The notes under the pieces: model-generated | What the model saw: only the letters and a program-made list of their open reading frames with translations | What the model was told of the DNA's origin: nothing | Databases searched by the model: none | Assembly (NCBI GenBank): GCA_023228225.1 | Contig: JALOBO010000002.1 | Coordinates: 61,434 to 125,433 of the forward strand | DNA: 64,000 bases | DNA from: Clostridia bacterium | Lineage (GTDB): Bacteria > Bacillota > Clostridia > Christensenellales > UBA1242 | Direction of reading: 5' to 3' | In this document: piece after piece, positions 1 to 6,714 of the stretch | How the letters are laid out: each line of letters opens with the position of its first letter | How positions within the stretch are numbered: the stretch's first letter is position 1 | Translations under genes and position numbers: made by a program

Positions 1-1
1 C

Positions 2-946
2 GGAATAAATTCTATATTGGCTGTTGGTGCGGTTAACAGCACTGATGAGACTATTACTAGCGAAACCGTTGGTGTATTTGTCGGTGGGCTTGCAGGGCTA
101 GTTCAAAGCAAAATAATTAGTGAATATGATATTAAAAAACTTTCAGGTAAAATAAGTGATTCATATGTACTGTTATCAAGCGGTTCTATTTCGGCAACAA
201 ACAACTGTGTTTCGGCAACAAATAATTTAGGAAAAGCATATACCGGTGGACTAGTAGGAAAATATATTTCGGCTTATAATAACATAACAGTAATTGATGT
301 TAATAAATTACTTGAAATAGTTAGTAGTTTTGCTAAATTAAATACAATTATTGTTCAGGCACAGAATAAGGTATTTATCGGAGGTTTGGCTGGCGAATTT
401 GCAACAAATTATGTTGATGCATTCTGGATATCAACTTGTTTTGCAAGAATTAACACAATTACTGCTACTTTTAACAGTATATCGGGTGAGGCTTATGCAG
501 GTGGACTAATTGGTAACAGTTCAGCCACTATTTCAAAAGCATATTTTGCAGGAAACGTGTCATATTATGCGGATATTGATATAGTTGGTAATTCAGATTA
601 TAAATATTCAGGCGGATTAATAGGATATAGCACAAACGATGATATAAGCTTTACATATGCACTTTTGACAGATGTTTTAAGTAGTGAGGGCATTATTATT
701 GGCGGAGCACCTGTTGGCACCGTAGCAAATACTAATAACAATTTAGCGGTAACTGTAACGGGTACAACAACATATGGAGGCGTTAAAGTTGGAATTGATA
801 TTTTAGAAAATGCTGGCACAATGTCTGGCATTCCTTACAATTACAACTTTGATAGTGTATGGACAAATTCAGTACTTTTAGGTGTTATAACCTCAACATA
901 TAAAACACCAATATTAATAGTATTTGGAGTGGAAAACCAAAGATAA
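2..946 (+). CDS. GLUG-repeat surface protein, 3' part only
   Basis: The reading frame is open from the left window edge, so the start and most of the protein lie outside. The visible 314 residues hold five GGL[AVI]G motifs spaced about 37-54 residues apart, each followed by a polar Asn/Ser/Thr-rich stretch and often by a KAYFAGNV-like segment. This is the pattern of GLUG-type beta-helical repeats found in secreted or cell-surface adhesin-like proteins. No membrane anchor or sorting signal is visible at the C terminus, which ends shortly after the last repeat. The stop codon is followed within 8 bases by structured element copy A. The family call rests on the repeated motif only; binding target is unknown. 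Confidence 0.7.
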   Translation, partial: GINSILAVGAVNSTDETITSETVGVFVGGLAGLVQSKIISEYDIKKLSGKISDSYVLLSSGSISATNNCVSATNNLGKAYTGGLVGKYISAYNNITVIDVNKLLEIVSSFAKLNTIIVQAQNKVFIGGLAGEFATNYVDAFWISTCFARINTITATFNSISGEAYAGGLIGNSSATISKAYFAGNVSYYADIDIVGNSDYKYSGGLIGYSTNDDISFTYALLTDVLSSEGIIIGGAPVGTVANTNNNLAVTVTGTTTYGGVKVGIDILENAGTMSGIPYNYNFDSVWTNSVLLGVITSTYKTPILIVFGVENQR

Positions 947-950
947 TATT

Positions 951-1483
951 AAAAGGGGAACCAAAAACTTATTCTTGTACGCACGCTTTTAGCGTGCTAG
1001 CAAGCGTTTTTGGTTCCCCTCTTTAACCGCATTTTTGATAAAAATGCTAATCCTCTCCGTTCATAAGTTGCATACAAAAAATCTTTAAGTCAGGGAAACC
1101 CTGACCCAGAATTTTTGTATGCCATTTGCTGCCGCAAATGATTGAATATTCCGCCTACATAGCGTTTTCTACTTAAACAAAGTTATGTGCGGAGTATACT
1201 TTAAGACTTTGCAAGTGTAGTTGTGGGGGTAAGTCTTGCTGCACATTTTAAGCAAATTGCTAAAACACACAGCATATTATTGCTGTACTTATAAATAGAA
1301 AATAAATCTATCTTTGCTAAATAGGATACGCTAAGTAGTTTAAACTGAAAGATTTTTAAATGATTTAGCCCCAAACAGGTTCCGACGCGTATGTATACGC
1401 TAGGTGGTTCTGTTTAGGGCTAAAGCGTTAAAAAGATTCAGTTTAAACGGTGCCTAGTTCCGCTTTTCCGGTAGGAAAGCGGA
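951..1483 (+). repeat. Structured element, copy A (candidate large ncRNA)
   Basis: No gene lies here. Copy A of a three-copy element. A 14-bp stem (955-968 with 1006-1019) encloses a nested hairpin (GCACGC with GCGTGC). Then comes a core hairpin at 1029-1047, GCATTTTT with AAAAATGC. A long nested hairpin follows at 1070-1122, with inner loop stem 1089-1105, then a small hairpin at 1123-1140 and a less conserved middle part. The distal module at 1338-1448 has 12-bp arms and an AGA/GA internal loop. The element closes with a 30-nt hairpin (1458-1487) that starts TTCCGC and ends GAATAA. Stems vary in sequence but keep pairing relative to copies at 47081-47414 (-) and 57411-57923 (+). Whether it acts as RNA or DNA is not known. 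Confidence 0.75.
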
Positions 1484-1488
1484 ATAAA

Positions 1489-1554
1489 AGACCTTTAAAA
1501 AAGAGCTAGTGCATACTAACACACTGCCCTGTAAGTTTTACAAGTCGTCGGTCT
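1489..1554. other. Multi-hairpin closed by AGACC/GGTCT
   Basis: Just beyond copy A, AGACC (1489-1493) pairs with GGTCT (1550-1554) and encloses AGTG/CACT (1508-1511 with 1522-1525) and TGTAA/TTACA (1530-1534 with 1538-1542), giving a small branched fold. It lies downstream of spoVG on the minus strand, so it could serve that gene as a 3' structure. Reading on the minus strand there is a T-rich stretch inside the fold but no classic terminator tail. It is absent after copies B and C. Confidence 0.4.
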
Positions 1555-1580
1555 AATTTATACAAAAATACAAAAAACAA

Positions 1581-1874
1581 TTATTCTTGTTTTTCGGCTT
1601 TTTCGTATTCAGTTAAAATTGCGGCTTTTATCATCTCGCGTGTTTCATTGTTAATTGCGTGAACAATGTCCTTATACTCACCTTGTGGAGTTTTACGGCT
1701 TGGATTAGAAATGAAAAAACCTTGGCTACCTTCAATAACCTTAATGTCATGGATAACAAAGCAATCGTCAATTGTAATTGACGCAACCGCTTTTAGTTTG
1801 CTAGACGGTCTGTCTGCATTTTCCCCAGATCTCTCATCTTTGATTAATCTAATGCGTACATCTGTGATTTTCAA
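1581..1874 (-). CDS. spoVG: SpoVG-family septation/sporulation regulator
   Basis: 97 residues, the usual length for SpoVG. The N terminus [11 protein letters not shown] and the internal segments [22 protein letters not shown] and [26 protein letters not shown] are characteristic. In known Firmicutes SpoVG is a small nucleic-acid-binding protein affecting asymmetric septation, cortex formation and many transcripts. The start codon is TTG (1872-1874), preceded by AGGATGG about 9 bases upstream. A sigma-A-type promoter lies at 1922-1950 on the minus strand. It is divergent from murC. The C terminus is charged (EYEKAEKQE) as is common for the family. Confidence 0.93.
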   Translation of the reverse strand: MKITDVRIRLIKDERSGENADRPSSKLKAVASITIDDCFVIHDIKVIEGSQGFFISNPSRKTPQGEYKDIVHAINNETREMIKAAILTEYEKAEKQE

Positions 1875-1921
1875 GTGAAGTTACCATCCTTTAATTATTG
1901 CTGATTTTCACCAGTTAAGTC

Positions 1922-1950
1922 AGTATATATCATATATAAAAATATAGCAA
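1922..1950 (-). promoter_or_regulatory. Promoter for spoVG
   Basis: Read on the minus strand: TTGCTA (1945-1950), exactly 17 bases, then TATACT (1922-1927). This is a good sigma-A pattern, with the start of transcription expected near 1915, about 40 bases before the TTG start. Confidence 0.6.
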
Positions 1951-2051
1951 ATAAAATTACATATTTTCCCAACTAATAATATATGCTTTTTTATATAGAT
2001 TTATTAATGAAAAATTACACATTTAATTTATTTTTGCATAAAAATATATAT

Positions 2052-3392
2052 ATGAAAAAAATACATTTTATTGGCATTGGTGGAATCAGTATGAGTGCTC
2101 TTGCGCACCTTATGAAATTTAATGGATATGATGTTCAGGGCTCAGATATTGAAGACACTCTTATAACGCAAAAGTTAAGCAATCTAGGTATTAAAGTATA
2201 TATAGGACATAAAGCAAATAACATTGGAGTAGCCGATACGATTGTGTATAATAGTGCGATAAAACAAGATAATCCTGAACTTATGCGAGCAAAAGAATTA
2301 GGATTGTTAATTTTTGAGCGCTCAAAATTTTTAGGAATGATTGCCACAGAATATAATAAAGTGATTTCTATAAGTGGAATGCATGGTAAGACTACTACGG
2401 TAGGTATGGTTGCACAGGCACTTATTGGGCTTAAAGCCAACCCAACAGTTCATATCGGTGGCGAATTAAGCGTTATAGGTGGTAATTTATTTATAGGTGG
2501 TAAGAATTATTTTGTAACCGAAGCATGTGAATATAAACGCAATTTTTTAACTTTACCTAATTTTATTAGCGTAATTTTAAACATTGAAAAAGATCATATG
2601 GATTATTATTCCGATATTGAAGACATTAAAAATGCTTTCACTCAATTTGCAGACAATACAAGTCTTGGCGGGGCAGTGGTACTAAATGGAGATGATAATA
2701 TTGTTGCTAATATTAAGCCTGAAAAAGCAAAAAGTATAACATTTGGTTTAAGTTCGAACTTTGATGTGTATGCAAATCACATCAAACATAAAAAAGGACA
2801 TTACAATTTTAATGTATACATAAAAAATAAAAAAATTGGTAAGTTGAAACTGAGTATTGTAGGCAAACACAATGTCTATAATGCACTTGCAACAATTTCT
2901 GTATTATATGCTCTTGGGTTTAAAATTAAATCAGCATTTAAATATATTTCATCATTTCAAGGAGTAAAAAGGCGTTTTGAACTTATTGGTAAATATAATG
3001 GAGCCAGTGTAATAAGCGATTATGCTCATCACCCAACAGAAATTGCCGCAGTTATAAAAACGGCAAAAGAAATAACGATGGGCAAAATCATATGTGTTTT
3101 TCAGCCTCATACATATACGCGAACTCGTGCCTTATTAAAAGAATTTGGGAAGTGTTTTATTGAAGCGGATACAGTTATTATTGCTAATGTTTATGCTGCA
3201 CGCGAAAACAGTATTACAGAAGGAAGTTCTCAAATTTTATACAACGAGGTAAAAAAATTTACAAATAATTGTTTGCTTATTGAAGATTTTTCAAAAATTC
3301 GTGAAAAAGTGTGTGAACTAGTAACAAAGCAAGATATTATACTTATACTCGGCGCTGGTAATATTAATATTATAGCTAACGAAATTTTGTAA
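2052..3392 (+). CDS. murC: UDP-N-acetylmuramate--L-alanine ligase
   Basis: 446 residues. Cytoplasmic ATP-dependent ligase adding L-alanine to UDP-MurNAc, first amino acid of the peptidoglycan stem. The N terminus KKIHFIGIGGISMSALA is the MurC Rossmann fold; the ATP loop GMHGKTTT is near residue 109 (usually GTHGKTTT); SDYAHHPTEI and FQPHTYTRTRAL are typical of the central and C-terminal domains. An upstream in-frame ATG at 1983 would add 23 Asn/Phe/Leu-rich residues with no family match, so 2052 is chosen, though no Shine-Dalgarno stands in front of it. No other mur gene is adjacent except murB about 6 kb downstream. Confidence 0.95.
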   Translation: MKKIHFIGIGGISMSALAHLMKFNGYDVQGSDIEDTLITQKLSNLGIKVYIGHKANNIGVADTIVYNSAIKQDNPELMRAKELGLLIFERSKFLGMIATEYNKVISISGMHGKTTTVGMVAQALIGLKANPTVHIGGELSVIGGNLFIGGKNYFVTEACEYKRNFLTLPNFISVILNIEKDHMDYYSDIEDIKNAFTQFADNTSLGGAVVLNGDDNIVANIKPEKAKSITFGLSSNFDVYANHIKHKKGHYNFNVYIKNKKIGKLKLSIVGKHNVYNALATISVLYALGFKIKSAFKYISSFQGVKRRFELIGKYNGASVISDYAHHPTEIAAVIKTAKEITMGKIICVFQPHTYTRTRALLKEFGKCFIEADTVIIANVYAARENSITEGSSQILYNEVKKFTNNCLLIEDFSKIREKVCELVTKQDIILILGAGNINIIANEIL

Positions 3393-3408
3393 TGCTTTAA
3401 AAAAAGCC

Positions 3409-3437
3409 TTGACTTATTCATTGAATATAAGTATACT
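3409..3437 (+). promoter_or_regulatory. Promoter for rpmE
   Basis: TTGACT (3409-3414), 17 bases, TATACT (3432-3437). It starts 17 bases after the murC stop and implies a leader of roughly 95 bases before rpmE. The leader contains a perfect 6-bp hairpin TGCGTA/TACGCA at 3489-3503. Confidence 0.7.
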
Positions 3438-3540
3438 CTATAAGAAGTAAAATTTTGTAACTGTGCAAAGTTTTAAACATTGTTTTTTTGCGTACTATAC
3501 GCACTTATAAACATAAATGCAATTTTATTAGAGGTGAAAA

Positions 3541-3747
3541 ATGAAACAAGAAATACATCCGGATTATCACGAAGTTACAGTTATCTGTGCCTGTGGCGAA
3601 ACTTTTAAAACCGGCTCAACATCACAAAACGATATTGTTAAAGTCGACATTTGCAATAAATGCCACCCTTTTTATACTGGGAAACATAAGGTTATTGATG
3701 TTAGCGGAAGAGTAGACAGATTTAAAAAACGTTATAATTTAGATTAG
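3541..3747 (+). CDS. rpmE: 50S ribosomal protein L31, zinc-binding form
   Basis: 68 residues. L31 bridges the large and small ribosomal subunits at the central protuberance. Opening [19 protein letters not shown] is diagnostic, and the [11 protein letters not shown] segment supplies the CxxC pair. Together with the two cysteines near residues 16-18 this is the zinc-containing (C+) paralogue. A GAGGTG ribosome binding site lies 7 bases before the ATG. It has its own promoter and is closed by a strong terminator, so it is a single-gene unit. Confidence 0.97.
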   Translation: MKQEIHPDYHEVTVICACGETFKTGSTSQNDIVKVDICNKCHPFYTGKHKVIDVSGRVDRFKKRYNLD

Positions 3748-3754
3748 TTACTTT

Positions 3755-3806
3755 AATAAGGCGAGCAAGGTAAGTCAAACTTACCTTTTTCAGCCTTATT
3801 TTTTTA
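3755..3806 (+). terminator. Terminator after rpmE
   Basis: AATAAGGC (3755-3762) pairs with GCCTTATT (3793-3800), enclosing a second hairpin AAGGTAAGT/ACTTACCTT, followed by a T-run. The nested stems resemble a factor-independent terminator. Confidence 0.8.
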
Positions 3807-3821
3807 TTTTTTAGGAAATGT

Positions 3822-4646
3822 ATGAATTTTAGAGAAGTTTATAATTATGTAACTAGCAAATTGAACAGCGTAGGAATTTTTAATAAATCCGAAACAGATT
3901 TTTTAATATGTGAGGCGCTTGGTATTAAACGAATTAAGTTAAAATTGCTTAAAACTATTTCAAGTGCAGAATATAATGCAATTACTAAAATTTTGCTGGA
4001 ACGAGTTAAGCATAAACCATTAGATAAAATTTTACAGTGTGCAAATTTTTTTGGTTACAATTTTTTAGTAAATGAAGATGTGCTATCGCCTCGCCCAGAA
4101 ACAGAAATTTTAGTAGAAGAAGTCATTAAATACATTAAATCAAAAGGACAGAATTTAAAAGTACTTGATTTATGTACTGGTTCAGGTTGTATTGCAATAA
4201 TTATAGCGTTAAAAACCAACGCCGATGTAGTGGCAACAGATATAAGCGCAAAAGCATTAAAAATTGCAAAAACAAATGCCGATAGTTTAGGTGCAGAAGT
4301 ACAATTTATAGAGTCTGACTTATTTAAAAAATTAGAAAATGCAAAATTTGATATTATTGTAAGCAATCCGCCTTATATACCGAGTGCCGATATTAAAACA
4401 CTTGACCCCGAAGTAAAAAATTATGACCCAATAATAGCCTTAGATGGCGGAATAAACGGACTAGAATTCTATAAAAAAATTATTGCCGAGGCAAAAAACT
4501 ATCTAAACAAAAATAGTTTATTATGTTTTGAAGTTGGCTTTGGTCAAGCAAAAAAAGTAAAAACATTAATGGAAAAAGATTATACGGTTGTAGTTATAAA
4601 AGATTATAGCCAAATAGAGAGGGTTGTTTATGGCATTAGGAGATAA
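3822..4646 (+). CDS. prmC: Release factor glutamine N5-methyltransferase
   Basis: 274 residues. PrmC methylates the Gln of the GGQ motif in peptide-chain release factors. An N-terminal helical domain is followed by an S-adenosylmethionine fold with VLDLCTGSGCIAI (around residue 110) and the catalytic SNPPYIP (around residue 181), as in HemK/PrmC. AGGAA precedes the ATG. Its 3' end overlaps the start of prfA, its substrate, in the classic prmC-prfA pairing, which indicates translational coupling. Confidence 0.96.
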   Translation: MNFREVYNYVTSKLNSVGIFNKSETDFLICEALGIKRIKLKLLKTISSAEYNAITKILLERVKHKPLDKILQCANFFGYNFLVNEDVLSPRPETEILVEEVIKYIKSKGQNLKVLDLCTGSGCIAIIIALKTNADVVATDISAKALKIAKTNADSLGAEVQFIESDLFKKLENAKFDIIVSNPPYIPSADIKTLDPEVKNYDPIIALDGGINGLEFYKKIIAEAKNYLNKNSLLCFEVGFGQAKKVKTLMEKDYTVVVIKDYSQIERVVYGIRR

Positions 4647-5715
4647 CATTTTATCAAGGCTGGACTCAATAAAAATCCGTTTTGATGAACTTACAGAAAA
4701 AACTTATGATATGAATGTAATTAACGATAAAGATGAGTGGAAAAAAGTTACTAAAGAACGATCTTCCATTGAACCTGTTACCGAAACTTTTGTTATGTAT
4801 AAAAAGTTAAATGAGGAACTTGAAAATATTAGATTGGATATTAAAGCGGAAAAAGACAGTGAAATGCGTGATTTTATGCGTGAAGAGTCCAAAAATCTTG
4901 AAGAACAAGTAGAAAAAATCAGCGATGAAATAAAAATTTTATTACTTCCTCATAACGAAGATGATGAAAAAAATGTTATTATTGAAATTAGAGCAGGAGC
5001 AGGCGGAGATGAGGCGGGTTTATTTGTTGCCGATCTTTACAGAATGTACACTCGTTATGCAGAACGAAAGAGATGGAAAACAGAAGTGCTGGATATTAGT
5101 GAAAGTGGTATCGGTGCCATAAAATCTGTATCATTTCTTATTTCGGCACAAGATGCGTACGGAAAACTTAAATATGAAAGCGGTGTTCATAGAGTGCAAC
5201 GCGTTCCCGAAACCGAAGCACAAGGAAGAGTTCATACTTCTACCGTTACAGTAGCAGTACTTGCAGAAGCAAAAGATGTAGATGTAGTTATACGCGACCA
5301 AGATTTGCGAATTGATAAATTCCGCAGTACTGGTGCAGGCGGACAAAATGTTAATAAGACTGAAAGTGCAATAAGAATTACGCACTTGCCCACAGGACTT
5401 GTAGTAGAATGCCAAGATGAACGATCACAACTACAAAATAAAGAACGAGCAATGATGATGATACAAACTAAACTTTATGATTTTTATAAGTCCCAAGCAG
5501 ATAAAGAATACTCAGATATTCGCAAAAATCAAGTAGGAACTGGTGATCGTAGCGAGCGCATAAGAACATATAATTTTCCGCAGGGAAGAGTTACAGACCA
5601 CCGCATTAATTTGACGGTTTATACATTAGATATGTTTATGGATGGAGATTTGGAGGAAATGTTAGTAGCGTTAAGAATAGCCGACCAACAAGCACGACTT
5701 GAAGGACAACAGTAA
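4630..5715 (+). CDS. prfA: Peptide chain release factor 1
   Basis: 361 residues, normal for RF1. It recognises UAA/UAG stop codons and triggers peptide release. The GGQNVNKTESAIRITHLPTG segment carries the catalytic GGQ near residue 237, and AGAGGDEAGLF and HRVQRVPETEAQGRVHTS are RF1/RF2 signatures. The ATG at 4630 is preferred over a TTG two codons upstream because GAGAGGG lies 7 bases before it. It overlaps the end of prmC. Confidence 0.96.
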   Translation: MALGDNILSRLDSIKIRFDELTEKTYDMNVINDKDEWKKVTKERSSIEPVTETFVMYKKLNEELENIRLDIKAEKDSEMRDFMREESKNLEEQVEKISDEIKILLLPHNEDDEKNVIIEIRAGAGGDEAGLFVADLYRMYTRYAERKRWKTEVLDISESGIGAIKSVSFLISAQDAYGKLKYESGVHRVQRVPETEAQGRVHTSTVTVAVLAEAKDVDVVIRDQDLRIDKFRSTGAGGQNVNKTESAIRITHLPTGLVVECQDERSQLQNKERAMMMIQTKLYDFYKSQADKEYSDIRKNQVGTGDRSERIRTYNFPQGRVTDHRINLTVYTLDMFMDGDLEEMLVALRIADQQARLEGQQ

Positions 5716-5716
5716 T

Positions 5717-5746
5717 AAAACCCCCTTGCAAATGCAAGGGGGTTTT
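5717..5746 (+). terminator. Terminator after prfA
   Basis: Perfect hairpin: AAAACCCCCTTGCA pairs with TGCAAGGGGGTTTT around a 2-base centre, ending in TTTT immediately after the tandem stop codons of prfA. Confidence 0.9.
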
Positions 5747-5805
5747 AAATGTAGAATGTAAAATTGATGGTCGCTTACGCCCCTAAATTATAATAATTCT
5801 ACATT
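5747..5805. repeat. Inverted repeat AATGTAGAAT...ATTCTACATT
   Basis: Ten-base arms (about 5748-5757 and 5794-5803) enclose TGATGGTCGCTTACGCCCC. A related arrangement (AAATGTAGA, then TGACTAGTTGCTAACGCCCC) follows the stop codon of the gene ending at 27867. It may be a small dispersed repeat. Confidence 0.45.
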
Positions 5806-5861
5806 TTATATTTTTTATTTTACACTATCTAACAATTATTTCACTTTTAATGTAATAGGTG

Positions 5862-6095
5862 TTAGATAAAGTCCGGTGTCATATTAAATCGTGGATTCCA
5901 CCAATAATTATATGGGCAACATCTTTGCTGTGGACAACATCTTGGTCTATCATTTATTGCTTGAAATTCACTATTAAGTCCTAAAATCATTAGTAGCAAT
6001 AACAAAAAATTAGTATTCGTGTTTAAGTCTGTATTTGTACTTGCTGCATATATAGATATGATAAGCACTAAAAGCACATCTTGTGAAAAGTTCAT
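5862..6095 (-). CDS. Small Cys-containing membrane protein, unknown
   Basis: 77 residues from the ATG at 6093-6095, which has GGAGG 7 bases upstream; the longer frame starting at 6125 lacks such a site. Residues about 5-20 and 34-49 are hydrophobic and could form one or two membrane segments, separated by an Asn/Thr-rich linker. The C-terminal third has CC..QQRCCPYNYW, rich in Cys, Pro, Asn and Tyr. I do not recognise the family. A cysteine- and tyrosine-rich tail would fit a small spore-coat or envelope protein, but that is a guess. Confidence 0.55.
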   Translation of the reverse strand: MNFSQDVLLVLIISIYAASTNTDLNTNTNFLLLLLMILGLNSEFQAINDRPRCCPQQRCCPYNYWWNPRFNMTPDFI

Positions 6096-6157
6096 AATAA
6101 ACCTCCAAAATTCTAAAAAATTCACTGTTATCTTACAAAATCCCTTATTTATTGTAA

Positions 6158-6186
6158 TTGACTACCTTTTGTACATCTTTTAAAAT
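6158..6186 (+). promoter_or_regulatory. Promoter for the arsR-type gene
   Basis: TTGACT (6158-6163), 17 bases, TAAAAT (6181-6186). The implied leader is about 140 bases. It contains GTGCC (6223-6227), which can pair with GGCAC at either 6284-6288 or 6298-6302, and GGCT (6232-6235), which can pair with AGCC (6303-6306), just before the ribosome binding site. Confidence 0.55.
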
Positions 6187-6331
6187 GAAGATAGCAAAAA
6201 ATGAAGGGGAACATTTTTATGCGTGCCTTATGGCTTTTAAAATTTTTTAACAACTATGTAAATTCATAAACTATTATATGATAGGCACTCGTAATTTGGC
6301 ACAGCCTTTTATTTAAAAAAGGAGAGTCAAT

Positions 6332-6673
6332 ATGGGGCAAGCAATGCTATTAGAACAGTCCAAACATCAGGACATAGTAAACTATATGCCAAATAAAGAT
6401 GTAATTGAAAGTTTGGCTAATTATTTTTCGGCATTTTCAGATTGCACAAGATTAAAAATTTTGAGTGCACTTGCAATATCAAAAATGTGTGTTAGTGATA
6501 TTTCAATGGTTCTTAATATTAATCAAACAACAGTTAGTCACCAATTAAAAATATTAAAGGATCAAGGTTTATTAAAATGCATACGAGATGGTAAAATTAT
6601 ACTTTATAGCGTTGCTACGCCAACAATTAATGATGTAATGCTTAGCGGTGTAGACTATTTGTTGGAGCAATAA
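6332..6673 (+). CDS. ArsR/SmtB-family transcriptional regulator
   Basis: 113 residues. Small dimeric winged helix repressor family that senses metals or other signals. LANYFSAFSDCTRLKILSAL and NQTTVSHQLKILKDQGLLK (recognition helix) followed by the wing DGKIILYSVA are diagnostic. The helix that carries the ELCVCD metal site in ArsR reads KMCVSDI here, with one cysteine only, so metal sensing is uncertain. AAAGGAGAG stands before the ATG. uvrC begins 41 bases downstream. Confidence 0.88.
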   Translation: MGQAMLLEQSKHQDIVNYMPNKDVIESLANYFSAFSDCTRLKILSALAISKMCVSDISMVLNINQTTVSHQLKILKDQGLLKCIRDGKIILYSVATPTINDVMLSGVDYLLEQ

Positions 6674-6680
6674 AATCATT

Positions 6681-6709
6681 TTACAAATAATACAAAATAA
6701 ATGTATAAT
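6681..6709 (+). promoter_or_regulatory. Candidate uvrC promoter giving a leaderless mRNA
   Basis: TTACAA (6681-6686), 17 bases, TATAAT (6704-6709). The uvrC ATG follows 5 bases later at 6715 with no Shine-Dalgarno, so the start of transcription would coincide with the start codon. Confidence 0.45.
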
Positions 6710-6714
6710 TGGTT

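Noticed and set aside
951..1483. Group II or group I intron
   Set aside because: No GUGYG start, no domain V-like hairpin, no intron-encoded protein, and the elements lie after stop codons rather than inside genes.
1983..2051. Upstream ATG of murC
   Set aside because: Adds 23 residues that do not match the family, whose first residues are KKIHFIGIGG.
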